DNA of 64,000 bases. Origin: Alisma plantago-aquatica (lineage: Eukaryota > Streptophyta > Magnoliopsida > Alismatales > Alismataceae). Below, piece after piece: positions 35,501-47,500 of the stretch. The stretch spans positions 1,350,107,550-1,350,171,549 of the forward strand of contig OY856411.1 in the NCBI GenBank assembly GCA_963693085.1, given 5' to 3'. The notes under the pieces were generated by a model. The model ran no database searches. It was not told the DNA's origin and saw nothing but the letters and a program-made list of their open reading frames with translations. The translations under genes and the position numbers were made by a program. Position 1 is the stretch's first letter; every line of letters starts with the position of its first letter.

Positions 35501-35732
35501 TGTAAAGAAATCTTCAAATAACCATAGGAACAGTTGTAAGAACCTCAAATCAAATTCTACTAATTATCGAGTCTTAATTAAATAAGTCCATGAATAAATG
35601 TGATCCTAAAACACCTTAGAGTTCAACAATTGACCACATGATACCTCAAGGTCCAACAATAATTCATATTACTCAAGGTACTCCTTCAAATAGTATATCG
35701 AATATCGAACTCCTAAAATCAGGGTCATCACA
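32533..35732 (-). repeat. 5' LTR (right copy) of the LARD-like element
   Basis: 3200 bp, a near-identical copy of 27321-30534, with the GC-rich island at about 34130-35150. The near identity implies a recent insertion relative to every other element in the nest. Confidence 0.93.
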
Positions 35733-35737
35733 GAGAA

Positions 35738-36661
35738 CATTCATCTTCATTGTTGAAATGAGAGATAGGGAGGTGGTGTAAGTGAGAGCCTCACAAGATA
35801 TAAATGTAGGACTAGCTCTCTTACAAATCTCCTACTCACTCTAATTGATGATGCAAGTGATTAATCTTAGAGAGAGAGGAGGTTCCAAGATCACTCAACT
35901 ACATAATAGGGACCTTCATAGTGCTTGTCTAACCAAGGGATGAAGCCCAAGGGGTCCTATTTATAGTTGTGGATGCCTAGAAGTCTTTGGGAACACTTAA
36001 GGAAAATACTAGCAGTTTGGGATGTTGTAAAGAATATTTTTTTGAGTTTTGTAACATTCCAATGGCTAGAAATACTTTTCTACACTTTTTTGTATAGTGC
36101 TATCAGTCGAGTTTCTATAAAGGCAACTTGATCAAATGCGCTATGCGACAAAGCTAATTTGACCAATCGGTCGATTTTGTCCTAGTAGGAACTCAACCAA
36201 TAGATTAAATGAATTTTGTTCCAGTGTAGTGGTCAGTGGAGTTCTAAGTATAAGAAACTCAACCGAACCGTGGCATTCTCAAAATCCATCAAGGATCAGT
36301 CGAGATTGTAACTCGACCGATAAAGTGCTTGTAATGAATTTTGAAAAATATCATTAAAGTGCTTAAATATTTGATTTAAGTGCTTAATCTTAATTACAAG
36401 TCATACAATCATTATAAGTGATTTACAACATGATTCTAATGTATTTACATCATATTTTAAAAATGTGCACTTGTATTGACTTTGACTTGTCTTTTCTCCT
36501 AGTTGAGATGCAGAAGTTAGGGCATTTGGAGTGTGTTTATACCTAATCTGAAATCAATAAAGTAGTGACATTAGATACAATTAATTTTAATGGTTTAGTC
36601 ATCATGAAAACAAGGGTTCGGTCAATTTAAACCTGGAGTCAAGATTGACCTAGAGTCAACA
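35738..36661 (-). repeat. 5' LTR (right copy) of the Sirevirus-like element, second part
   Basis: Resumes after the GAGAA duplication with ACATTCATCTTCAT and matches the left LTR up to GAGTCAACA, followed directly by the AACTT duplication of the outer insertion. Divergence from the left copy is clearly higher than that between the LARD LTRs, as the nesting order requires. Confidence 0.88.
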
Positions 36662-37628
36662 AACTTGACTATTTAGGTAGACAATACTTTCCAATTGCAT
36701 CATGTGCAACTCTTAATAGATAGAATGCACAACTCTTTGTCATAATCCATATTTATGCTTCTAGGTACTTAATCCCATTCAAATCACCTAGTTAAGCCTG
36801 ACCCTAAAGCCAACATGATAGAATATGCATCTTGTGAAGGCAGACCCACATATTTATCATCACACTTCCATGAGAGAGACGGTGCACCATGCTGAGGCAT
36901 GCCCATGCTTAGTCGATCAAGTTTTGCATGTGTGTTTCTTATGGTATCATCTTTAGTTTAATATTCAATTGAGGGATTTATATTTATAAATACATATACA
37001 TATCCAATCACCACATACTTATAATATGCATCATATACATGTTATATCCACAAAAGAAAACATGAATCACAAAATGTGAGCAACAGTTATGTCCATACTG
37101 ATGCAATTCTTTAGAGCCATAAAAAATTGCTACCACCTAAGGTCCACATCATACGTAGCAACCCTTTCTTGTATAATATGTGTTGAAATCAGCCCAGTTG
37201 GTCGAATGGACCCTTCAGTCAATCGATTGGCCTACTGGTCGATTGGTTCCTAGATCAAGATGTGTCCAGACTCCTCCAGTCGAGTGGTTGGGCCTCCAGT
37301 TGATCGATGGGATCCTCCTATATGTGGTCTCTTTGGTCCTCTAGTCAATCGACTTGACTCTCAATCGGTCAACTCGTCTGGTGCAGAACGTCGTCTCTTA
37401 TCGAAATATAAATTATAACTATCATATTGCTATTAACTTATTATATTTTAAAAGTAAAAACTCAAGTTACATTTGAGAGATCATAGGAAGGGAATCATTA
37501 ATGTACATGTGGAGAAAAGATAGAGGTTCAGTATGGAAATTGAACAACAGAAGGAATAAAACCATGCAACCGAAATCACATATTCACAAAAACAAATTTC
37601 AGGGCGAGGTGTATTGGTTATATATATA

Positions 37629-37972
37629 TATGGGCCCATCTTTATTGCCCGCGCGGGTAGCTACCCGCCCACCCTTCCAACCACTTTTTTTCAAAAAAAA
37701 ATCGCAATTGTAGAGGACTATTTTGTCTAGCTCTCCAAAAACATTTTAGCCAAAAATAATATCATTTACCCCTCCAAAATCAAAAAACCTGTCCTTATAT
37801 ATATCTGCTATATATTTTGTACAGAGTTACTTTTTTGGCCAGCAGAGTTACTTTTTTGACACCATAGTTATTTTTTTACAGCAGAGTTACTTTCTTAGCC
37901 AGGAGAGTTACTTTTTTGGCTGTCGGGTAGCAAAAATCCAGGCTACCCGTGCGGGGAATGAATGAATGCCCT

Positions 37973-37975
<3 letters not shown>
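37629..37975. mobile_element. MITE-like element with imperfect terminal inverted repeats
   Basis: The left end TATGGGCCCATCTTTATTGC and following CCGCGCGGGTAG match the inverted right end (CTACCCGTGCGGGGAATGAA, then TGAATGCCCTATA) over about 33 bp with mismatches. The 347-bp interior has no coding potential. A run of AGTTACTTTTTTGGC-like units (about five, at 37826-37922) fills the right third. Flanks are TA-rich, so a TA target duplication cannot be distinguished from the microsatellite. Superfamily not determined. Confidence 0.65.
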
Positions 37976-38029
<54 letters not shown>

Positions 38030-38205
38030 ATATATGTGTATATATATGTATATATATGTATATATATATAAATATATATATATATGTATATATATCATGT
38101 ATGTATATATATGTATATATATATATATGTATATATATGTATATATATGTATATATATGTATGTATGTATGTATATATATATAAAGATATATATATATAT
38201 AGAAG
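37975..38205. repeat. AT/TATATG microsatellite
   Basis: About 230 bp of (TA)n grading into TATATG, GTATGT and GATATA units, directly abutting the MITE. Translated frames of alternating Tyr/Ile/Met are artefacts of this repeat. Confidence 0.95.
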
Positions 38206-38342
38206 TGTATGTGGTTTTAAGTAGATATGCACATTAATCATTTTAATTTTTGCATCATATGAAATAAATAAATGATAAAATGAAATTTGATCATATCATT
38301 TAAATCCCAATACACTATACATTGATGTGAATCTGATACCAC

Positions 38343-41246
38343 TGTTAGGAAATCAGATAGCAGATAAGACAGCAGAAACAAAATTACCTACATGTATCCC
38401 GAACTAGTAGATCACATCAATAACAATATATTTAGGAAAAAGAGTTTGCGAGGTGTATACTTGGTTCTGGAGAAAGTCTAATGACAATCATTACAGAATG
38501 GTGCTTCTTGATTTTACAACACTTAGGCAACAGTCGAGGCAGTCTCTAGGTGCAACACCAAAAACAATAGCTAACATAGTCCTTCAAGCATGTTGGCAAC
38601 AACCTCTATGCCTCTATGGTAATCCACCTAGACCATGAGAAACTCCTCATTGTGCTATCTAGAGACAACTGGAAGGAGTTTGTCTCTTTGATGTCAATGT
38701 ACTAGCACTGACTTGTTCTCCCTTATTGTCTCTCCCTTTTATGGGTAACACTTGATCAGGCTCTCACATTACCACAACTGTGAGAGGATAACATTTTTTA
38801 GCATCAGTTGTGTCTTATGAAATCCTTGACTACCACTCTATTTATATGAGGGTCATGGCCAAAGTTTCCAGATCCACTTCGAGTCAAAGAGATGTATTTT
38901 CACAATTTACTTATGTTTCAAATCTCTAGTTGCTCGACTAGACTTCTGGTCACTCGAGTGGTACTCCAGTCAGTTGACTGGACATTCTAGTTGCTCGATT
39001 CGGATACTTTCCTATTTGCAAAAGTATTGTCTTTTGATGTGATGATTAATACACATCAATGTTTAGAAAATTGGTCTAATCGGTCGAATAATTGGTTTTG
39101 GGGGTCTACCACTCCGAATATGAATAATCGGCCTATAATCGGTCCTGGACCGATTAATTAGCCATTCGGGGGTATAATCGGCTGATTAATCGGCGATTTT
39201 TAAAATCAAATGCTAGTAATAATTTTTTTACATTATTTTTTTCTAATACTACTAATGGTCATTACAATTACATTCTCTTCTTCCCCTTTACATATTTGGT
39301 TTTCTCCTCATATTTTCTCAATAAGTTTATAGTTAATGTTTATTGAACTGATCCTTATTGTTGATGTTTTATTCTCTAATTTCATCAATGTCTCTAATTA
39401 GTTCTTAATGCAATATTAGTCTATGACTTATCAATGTTTTTAATTACTTATCAAGGTTTCTTCTCTAATTTCATCAATGTTTCAAGTTACTTATTAATGC
39501 AATATTAGTCTATTACTTATCAATGTTTCTAATTACTTACTAATGCAATATTAGTCTATGACTTATCAACGTTTCTAATTAATAATTTATGCAATATTAA
39601 TCTATTACTTATCAATGTTTATAATTACTTATTAAGGTGATATTAGTCTATGACTTATCAATGTTTGTAATTACTTATCAATGTTTTCTTCTCTAATTTC
39701 ATCAATGTTTCTAACTACTTTTGAATTCAATATTAGTCTATTACTTATAAATGTTTCTAATTACTTATCATTGTCATTATTATATGGTCAATATATAATT
39801 TACATATATTTATGATTAATATTTAAAAAAAACTGATTAAAACGGAATATTCTCCCGCTTATACTCCCGCATATTGTATATACTCTATTCGGTACCCTCT
39901 CCGCCCGTACACCGATTACCGCTTTTCAGAACACTGATACACGTAATTACATCGGCATCATTGCTTGACTAGTTGGTTGATTGGACATTCCAATTGGTCG
40001 ATTGGTTTCTTTTGACAATCCTATTGGGAATATGTCTACTTTTCAAATTGGACATTCTAATTGGTCTATTCACTATTTCCATCAGTAATTTTTATACATC
40101 TATGTCATTGACTAGAATATTTAATCAATCAACTGGCACACCAGTCCTTCGACTGGGCACTCCAATCGGTCAACTCATTTATCAGTGTGGTTTAATTTGA
40201 TCATCTAAACACTTTAGTGACCAAGTTAAACCTTATTCATGATTAAACTCCTATTCCAGGTGTATCCTATGTGTGTGATCTTATATGTCCCAAATTACAT
40301 TGGCAGTGAATGTCCATAACCAATTTATGACATCACAATCAATGAGCGGTATCTAGAAACACATCATTGCTATCTAAGTAATTAGAAAGTTGGAGAATAA
40401 CTTCAATCTATATTTGTGATCAGTATTAATGTGATTGTATAATTCGTTTGTATCAGATATCCAGATGAAACTCGAGGCGTGGAATCATCATCTTCATAAT
40501 CATTAAATCCATGTTCCTTGAACCACAATAGATTGTAGAGATGCACATGAGCTCAATATCATATATTGACTCACATGAGTATGGCCATACATTGTCTCAT
40601 TCTTACTCATCAAGTGTCCAGGATATCAACTCCAATAGGAGGGACAAATCTCATAAACATCACTCACAGTTAATCCTCAAGTGTTACAATGTACCCAAGT
40701 ATCACCTTTATGACAACCCTTATTCAAGATCACATTGGATAATGTTAAAATACATTGAATGGGATGTGATGAGGGTAGTGAATTTAGGTCTAAGAATCAC
40801 AATCACCACTATCACATTGATATGTGATTATGACTGTTATCCATGTATCACCTCTCGGGGAAGGTCAGTCTGGTACACAGTTCTCTAACAAGTACCAATA
40901 TGATTGGTTTGATATCACATATTATGACTAATGGGATTCTATATAATGTAAGACACATTCTAGGCTTATATATTATTATTGTCTATTAACTTCCACAATA
41001 ATATCCAACTAGGGACATAGTAAGAATGTATATACTCCTATGATACACATGATCTCATTATTCATATCCTTAGACTAAAGACATGTTATTGAGAAATATT
41101 ATTCTTTTTACATCTACAATGTTATATCATCATCTCATACTTGAACAAACATATATATGAAATTTCTTTTATTAATAATCAAATCAATTGTAAGATATAT
41201 TGTTACAATCATTGTACGACTAGCTATCAGGGAACACATACCAACA
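38343..41246 (-). repeat. 5' LTR of the base copia element
   Basis: On the minus strand it starts TGTTGGTATGTGTTCCC, closely similar to the LTR start of the plus-strand copia element (TGTTGGTATGTATGCCC), and further blocks match (TTGATTATTAATAAAAG, AATATTTCTCAATAACATG). It ends next to the Met primer-binding site at 38332-38341. Length 2904 bp, or about 2.0 kb without the hAT insert at 39057-39936. The partner 3' LTR is not in the window, so a target duplication cannot be tested; the outer flank is TATGC. Confidence 0.85.
39057..39936. mobile_element. Non-autonomous hAT-like element
   Basis: Terminal inverted repeats CAATGTTTAGAAAATTGG and (right end, inverted) CAGTGTTCTGAAAAGCGG follow the hAT pattern. 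Flanks are an 8-bp duplication with one difference: ATACACAT (39049-39056) and ATACACGT (39937-39944). The 880-bp interior has no transposase. From about 39360 to 39770 it holds imperfect repeats of AATGCAATATTAGTCTATG plus TTATCAATGTTTCTAATTAC. It splits the LTR of the base copia element. Confidence 0.85.
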
Positions 41247-42536
41247 TATGCCACACTCTAAATTTGATGATGCAAATATTTCTCATTTGTGTTACTGACA
41301 TGTTCATTTAGTATTTCAAGCGATAAAGAAACATAGACAAGATCCAACATCAAAAACCAAGCTATGATATATGTGTTTGGATGCCTGTAGGTCACTTTGT
41401 ACCATGTATATGCTTTGTACAAGTGCATTTTGTATAACTTGCTAGGAATGTGTAAGAATAAGTGATTATCGACCTAATCCTATCATATACCCTTATTGAC
41501 ATTTATATCAAGTCTTCGGGATAGTTAGGTGTCATTAAAAATCATTTTATATGTTTTCTAAGTAAATAGTAATGTTTTATAGGGATTTTTTTTCATTCGA
41601 ACATTACTTCAACCTAGAAAGTGTCGTTGTAGAGAACGATATATTGTAGAAGAAGAGTCATTGTGAACTTGCATAAGAACCATTCTTGGTCAAAGTATAG
41701 TTTGACTAAGATTGATCTCAGTTGAAGTATACTTCGACTGAGAATGTTTTGCAGATAAATTTCAGCCATTGTAAATTTGCCTTTTGGTATTCAAATAGCT
41801 AGTTTAGCACTTAAGTCAGGATAAAAACCTTCAATAGCTATATTGACCATTCATAAGTGTTTCTATATATAGGAGTGCCTTATGGACACATATAACACAC
41901 ACTTGAGCAATCTATTGCATGTTATCCTTCTCGAAGCTTAGAATTCTTTATTTCTTTATTTCTAAGACATAGCTCAATACCAGTGTCCTACTCCTCTAAA
42001 TATAGCCTTTCCTATTCCTTGTGGAGATTTGATCATCACTTGTTCATAGAGAGCTATAAATTGCATATCTTGTGAGGATTATAAATTATTCTTCCTCTCT
42101 TGTTCTCTTTGTTAATTTTTTTTCTTCCAACTACTTCTTGCGAGAAGGTTGTGGGGAAGCTTCTTGGAGCTACTTATTGTGAGAAGGATGCACCCAAGGT
42201 GAGAGACTGATTATGATCTAATCTATTGTGCAAGTTCTTCTTAATCTATAAAGTGGGTTTGTCTTGATCCACAAAATACACTAGTTGTTTTGTTACTTTG
42301 TATTGGTTATGAAGATGAATAAAATACATGTTGAAAATCCTATTTGGGAATAATAAGGTAGTGAATTGACGTCTTTTGATGAATCCACTCTATGTTTTTG
42401 TGATTGTTTTTATTTTTTCTAACACTTGCTTTATATTTCACTACATTATCTTTTAATCAAGTTACAATCTAACCTTCCTTGTTGTTAAAATTGCATAAGT
42501 TTTATTTTAGCTCTATTCACCCCCCTTCTAGATATG
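41247..42536 (+). repeat. Probable LTR remnant of another copia element
   Basis: No gene. A TATA-like CTATATATAGG lies at 41863-41873, and the right end contains GCTCTATTCACCCCCCTTC, which resembles the 3' ends of copia LTRs (compare the Sirevirus-like LTR on the minus strand). The left side, AATTTGATGATGCAAATATT, is typical of LTR starts in this group. The start appears cut by the base copia element and the end by the LINE. Not proven because no second copy is in the window. Confidence 0.4.
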
Positions 42537-44520
42537 TCAATAGACAAAATGGTAGTGCACGAGGAGAGCAATGTGAGAGGGGTGAATGGAGACACTTATG
42601 GAGATGCTAGGGGGCTTCATCCCAGGGTGGGCCATGATCTTGATTGGGATAGCAGCAAGGAAGAATGTGTTTGGGAGGTCTTTGGAGGTTAGGAGTCCAA
42701 GAAAGGTGAAGGAAGGATGGAAACAAAGCATATCATATACAATGCCAAAATAGGGTTTACATTCAAAGTGGCAGATATGAGAGGTGTGAAAGATGTGATA
42801 CAAAGAGTCCTACAGAAGGAGGATTACATCATAAAGGATAGGAGTCTACTTGTTTTACACAATCATAGGAGGGGAAGAAGTACAACCCTAACCCTAACTC
42901 AAAGAAATATGGAGAGATGACAACACGGCCCACCATAATCCTGGCTCATTCAATAGTAGTCTCTAGTGATCAAGGTCAGGATAGTGGTGAAGTTTTTATT
43001 AAAAAATGTTTTAATACAAGCTTTATGTAAGTTATGTCATGCTAGGTGAGATCTGAAGAGTTCATGCATTTTGACACTCTCAGATGCGGATGATGAACTC
43101 ATGAGGCATTGGCATTATGTGGTGTTGGTCAGGCTCTTGGGAACTAAGGTTGTGTATCTCACCCTACAAGATAGGTTGAAACTATTGTGAAACATCAAGG
43201 ACCAATTCAATATGTTTGAATTAGATATGGGACACTTCATTTATATTTCTCATGTCAACAAGACTTCGATATGGAATTAACAAGCGAACCTTGGAAATTG
43301 TTTGGATGCAATGTGGTTGTGTGGGAATGGTATTCAACCTTTAAGCCAACATATGGGTTCCTAAAATTCATAGTGCCATGGGTGACAATTATGAATTTGT
43401 GGCTACACCTATATGTCCCAACTATGTTTGGATATAAAGAGTTATTTTTGGGAATGTTGATAAAGGTGGATTCTCATACAGAAAGTGGAACACATAAAAA
43501 TTTGCAAGACTGACATTAGAAATTGATACCACAAAATCGTTAGTATCTTCAATTGCAATCAACAATTTGAATATGATGTTTTTTATGAGGGCTTCCCGTA
43601 GGAATTTGCTAAGTGTGGCATGGAGGGACACACTTTAAATAATTGTTGAAAATTCAATGATGAAGGTGCGGCATAGTCCATCAATAGTTAAGAAAGAAAA
43701 AGAGAGGAGAGGCACCATGAGAGAGTTGACACATAAGGTTAGAAACCCAACAATATAAAGGAGGTCATAGGAGGAGAGGAGATTCTGAGATAGAGTGGAT
43801 GCCAGTTATGAGAAATAGATTTGTAGGAGTGAACAATGAGGAAGAAGGGAGAGCAAGAGATTGACATGGAGTTGGAGACCATAAATGATGTGTCAGTGTA
43901 CCCTAAAAAATTGACAAAGGTGTGGAAGAAGAAAAAGAGCCATCTAATGGAGTAGAAGGCAACACCACAAGGAAGACTCAAGGTGATATTAGTAATATGT
44001 TCAGCACAAATAGTTCAAGTACAAAAAGGAATGAGTTTGAATTGCATATTCAAAATGAGAAGCACATGGTGGTTAACCAGATGTTGATGAGGTGATTGAA
44101 CTGGTAGATAGCACAATAGAGATTGACATGTCCTTGGTAGAAACGAAGGTGATGCATAAAACCAATAAAGGTACAGTGTCATCGAGGATGAAGAAGAGTA
44201 GACAAAAGAATGTAGTAGTAGAGAAGGAGACAGTGCTACTACCTAGAGCAACACAAAAATGAGAAGGAGAGGTAAAGCCAATTTAACTCACTACCAAAAC
44301 AAATATGGAAGTGTTTGAGACTCTTTATTGAGAAACCAATGCAAGTGAGTTAGACAGAAGAAGATATGGTTGGAAAGGGTACCCCAATAGAAAATTTGTT
44401 GAATCACGACTCAAAGGAATTTGGTGATGTAGAGAAAGTAAAGAAGGGTTCAACCACCAATATTAGTTAAGAGCTCATCTAAGTGCATATGTAGTGGCAA
44501 TTCTAACCTACTTTTATCTA
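42537..44520 (+). pseudogene. LINE ORF1 (DUF4283 and zinc knuckle), degenerate
   Basis: In shifting frames the plus strand shows the plant L1 ORF1 pattern: VRLLGTKVVYLTLQDRL (43110-43170), NMFELDMGHFIYIS, EPWKLFGCNVVVWEWYSTFK (43280-43340), VDSHTESGTHKNLQ, and a CCHC-like CGMEGHTLNNC at 43614-43646. These correspond to the DUF4283 RNA-binding domain and the following knuckle. The rest to 44520 is a polar linker. Numerous stops and frame changes indicate an old copy. The protein would coat LINE RNA. Confidence 0.75.
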
Positions 44521-47500
44521 ATGAATCTGTTGTGTTGGAATGTGATGGTTATAGGCAACAAAATTACTTGCAATATCCTTAGAGATATTATAAGAACTCG
44601 ACATCCTAAAGTAGTAACCATTTTGGAACTTAGAATCAACTTGCACTGTACTTATATAACCATTAAAGGTCTAGGCTTTACGTGATGGCACCAGGTTGAA
44701 TATTATGGGTTTTCTAGAGGTAAAAAGTTCTGCTAGAAGGATAGTGAGTGTATAGTGCAAATTATCTATAGACATAGACAATTTGTTTCATGAATGATTA
44801 ATAATACTTGGGTAGCTACATTCATGTATGCTAGCCCACATATTATAGTTATGAAGTTGTTGTAGAAACATATTGTAGAGATCACAAAGAAGATAAATGA
44901 CACTTGGGTGATAATGGGGTTTTAACACTACCCTTCATCCAAGTAAGAAATATGAAAGTAAATTGTATAACTTTAATGAAGTGTTGGTTTTTAGTGATAC
45001 TTTGATGGGAGCAGGCTTATCAGATCTGTAATTTTTAGGAATGTGTTAACCTATAAACATAGCATCTTGTAGGAGATATTAGACAGGGTCATGGCCAATA
45101 ATAAATATGTTCTAAACTATTTGGATTTCATAGTGGAAACCTACTTCGGTTGACTTTAGATCATTGTCTGACTCTTTTTCTTTTAGAGAAATGTGTCTGG
45201 GAACACAAAGGTATATCCTTACCAAAGCCTTATCACATTGGAATAATTCATTAGATTTCTACTCTACACTCAAGGAAGCCCCACTTGGGACAGGAAGTTG
45301 TGGGAAAAAAGTGTGTATCATAAAGAGAGACTCTTACAAAACATCACACAACTACAATGTAATCTGGATGAGAGGTATAACAATATCACTGAAAAGAAGG
45401 GGAATTATGAAGTTTGTTGCACAAGGATGTAGAGGAATGGAAGAAAAAGGTATGTATTAACTAATTAAAGAGTAATGATAATAATATTAAGTTTTATCAA
45501 TCTTGTGTTAATCAAAGAGAAAGAAATAATATCAATACCAGTATGATGAATCCTACAGATGAATGGCTCACAGATGAGTCTGAGATATTGTCCATTGTAG
45601 TTTATCATTTTTAGAGGGATCTCTTAGACCCTGTGAGTATTGGATCTAGTGGCATCAATGATATTTTAGAGGTATTTTACCAATTTTCTCAAGTTGAAAG
45701 GGTGGATGTTGATGATCCTTAAAAGCATGAACCCTTACAAAGAAGTTGGATTGGATGGGTCAATGTTATTTTCTTAAGGAAAAACTAGAACATAACAAAA
45801 TATTATGTGTTTCACCCTATTCAGGAGGCATTAGCATGGAAATAGCATACTTATGAGATTTGTGATTCCACTATTGTGCTCATATCAGAAGTGGCAAGGC
45901 CAGAATGATGTGAAAGTCCTAAGCTCATAATTTTGAATAATATTGTGCTTAAATTGATTTACAAGATTGTTGTCGAAAGACTAAGGAAGATTATGCCCCA
46001 GTGGATATCTTTAGAACAAAATAGTTTTTGCTAGGAAGAAAGATCATTGACAACATTGTATTGGTACAGGAGTTGGTTAACAAGATCAAGAATAAGAAGG
46101 GAGTAAAACTATAGATATAAAGGTGAATCTTACTAAAGAATATGATCAAATGTCTTGGAGCTTTATCCTAGATAATCGTGATTGGGTGGGAGTTCTTGGA
46201 AATATGAGGAGTTATATTATGAACTTGATCACAGGAGGAACAACCTTAATTGTATGGAGTGGAAAGAATTCAAGGAAGTTCAAAGATAGTAGGGGGTTTA
46301 GACAATGTGAACCTTTGTCACCCTACACATTTGTTTTATGTATGGATAGATTGAGTCAGATGATTTTAGATAGGATAAAGGACAAAGGTGGACACCAGTA
46401 ACTATGGGAAGGTCTAGGGTAGAAATTGCCCATGTGTTGATTGTAGATGATTTAATTCTCTTTTCCCAAGATAAAAGAAGTCAAATGAAGGTGATCGGAG
46501 GCTGCTTTGGAGATTTTGAGAGGGCTTCATGGCAAGATATTCTTGTGGTTAGGAGTCATATATCTTTTATCTAAAAGTGTACCAAGATATATTATCCACA
46601 ATATTCAATCATTTTGCAATTTTAAGGTTAGCTAGAATCTGGGTAGATACCTTGGAGTCCATGTCATCTACTCTAAAATCTCCAAAGGTACGTACTTGGA
46701 TGATTTAGACAAAGTGGTAGATAGAATGAATGCTTGGTGTGCCAATGGTTTATCCTTTATAGGAAGGGTTTTCCTAGACAAATCCAATTTGATGATGATC
46801 CCTACATATGTGATGCATATTGCAGGTTGCCTTTAAGTTTGTGTGACAAAATCAATGGTGTTGTGAAAAGATTCATTTGACGAGGTAATCATACGAAGAA
46901 CCCTATATCTTTGGTTGTTTGGCATAAAGTGACTAGAAAAAAGAAGGATGGGGCTAGGAATCAAATCCATGATGGAAATGAAACCTATCTGTTATTGAAA
47001 TACTTGTGGGAGTTTACAAAAAATAGGAATATCATGTGATGCAAAGGTATGAAATAATGTTTCAATGGTTTTCATGCTTCTAAATTTGTCACGATATCAC
47101 GGTTTGGGAAATACTTTTTTGAAGGAAAGGAATTCATTGATGAGAATTCCTATATGTTGTCGATGAGTGGGAAGGATATAAATGTGTGGGATAATTTTTT
47201 GATCTAATCAGGTCTGATTTTGAAAGAGTGCACAAAATTACACACCCATGTTGATCTTGTAGACAAGCAAGTCAACTTCCTTGTAGTGTTTATGGTGGAT
47301 CGGGATTATGAGTTCCTGAATGATTGGCTAAATGAGGATGTGTTGACTCTGAGGAAGAAGTTAATGTATCAATTGCAGGAGATCATAGAGACTTGTGGGT
47401 GTGGTCTCTCACTACAAATGGCAATTTCTCTACATAGACTACTTATGAAATTCTCAAAGAACATTTTGACATGGTGTCTCAAGGTATATGAGAGGACATA

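Larger units (their letters stand above)
27321..35732 (-). mobile_element. LARD-like LTR retrotransposon with 3.2-kb LTRs and a non-coding interior
   Basis: LTRs at 27321-30534 and 32533-35732 are nearly identical (by eye about 1 percent different, plus one 14-bp indel). Target duplication GAGAA is perfect (27316-27320, 35733-35737). Both LTRs read TGTGACGTCCCCGG at the left and end TCATCACA. Orientation is minus: TCTGATACCAA at 32521-32531 is the Met primer-binding site next to the right LTR, and TTCACCCCACCTT at 30535-30547 is the polypurine tract next to the left LTR. The 1998-bp interior has no protein frame of note. Long LTRs with a short non-coding interior define LARDs. Terminal words and primer suggest derivation from a Ty3-type element, but this is inference. 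Confidence 0.93.
24384..36661 (-). mobile_element. Non-autonomous Sirevirus-like LTR retrotransposon (contains a nested LARD-like element)
   Basis: Two direct repeats (24384-25955; 26487-27320 continued at 35738-36661) flank only 531 bp of internal DNA. The 5-bp duplication AACTT is present at 24379-24383 and 36662-36666. In minus orientation the LTR begins TGTTGACTCTA and ends ATCCTAGGATCCAACA. Polypurine tract AAAAAGGGGGAGAA sits directly before the 3' LTR (plus-strand 25956-25969). No coding domain remains, so mobilisation must have been in trans. The 24384 copy faces the leader of the base copia element on both sides. Confidence 0.85.
36662..38342 (-). other. Leader and primer-binding site of the base copia element
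   Basis: Matches the reverse complement of the plus-strand copia leader around 8500-8760 (ACCACATACTTATAATATGC region). At 38332-38341, TCTGATACCA is the complement of the Met primer-binding site, separated by one base from the LTR at 38343. Around 37190-37390 it has a run of CAATCGATTGG/CAGTCGAGTGG-like units. A MITE and an AT microsatellite are inserted within it. No protein gene. Confidence 0.75.

Noticed and set aside
37966..38237. Two frames of Tyr/Ile/Met-rich protein
   Set aside because: They are translations of the AT/TATATG microsatellite and have no other support.
39360..39770. Regularly spaced repeats reminiscent of a CRISPR array
   Set aside because: The repeats are imperfect with no unique spacers, and they lie inside a hAT-like element of a plant nuclear genome.
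42883..42898. Telomere-like CCCTAACCCTAAC
   Set aside because: Only about two units, within a degenerate LINE ORF1; not an interstitial telomere array.
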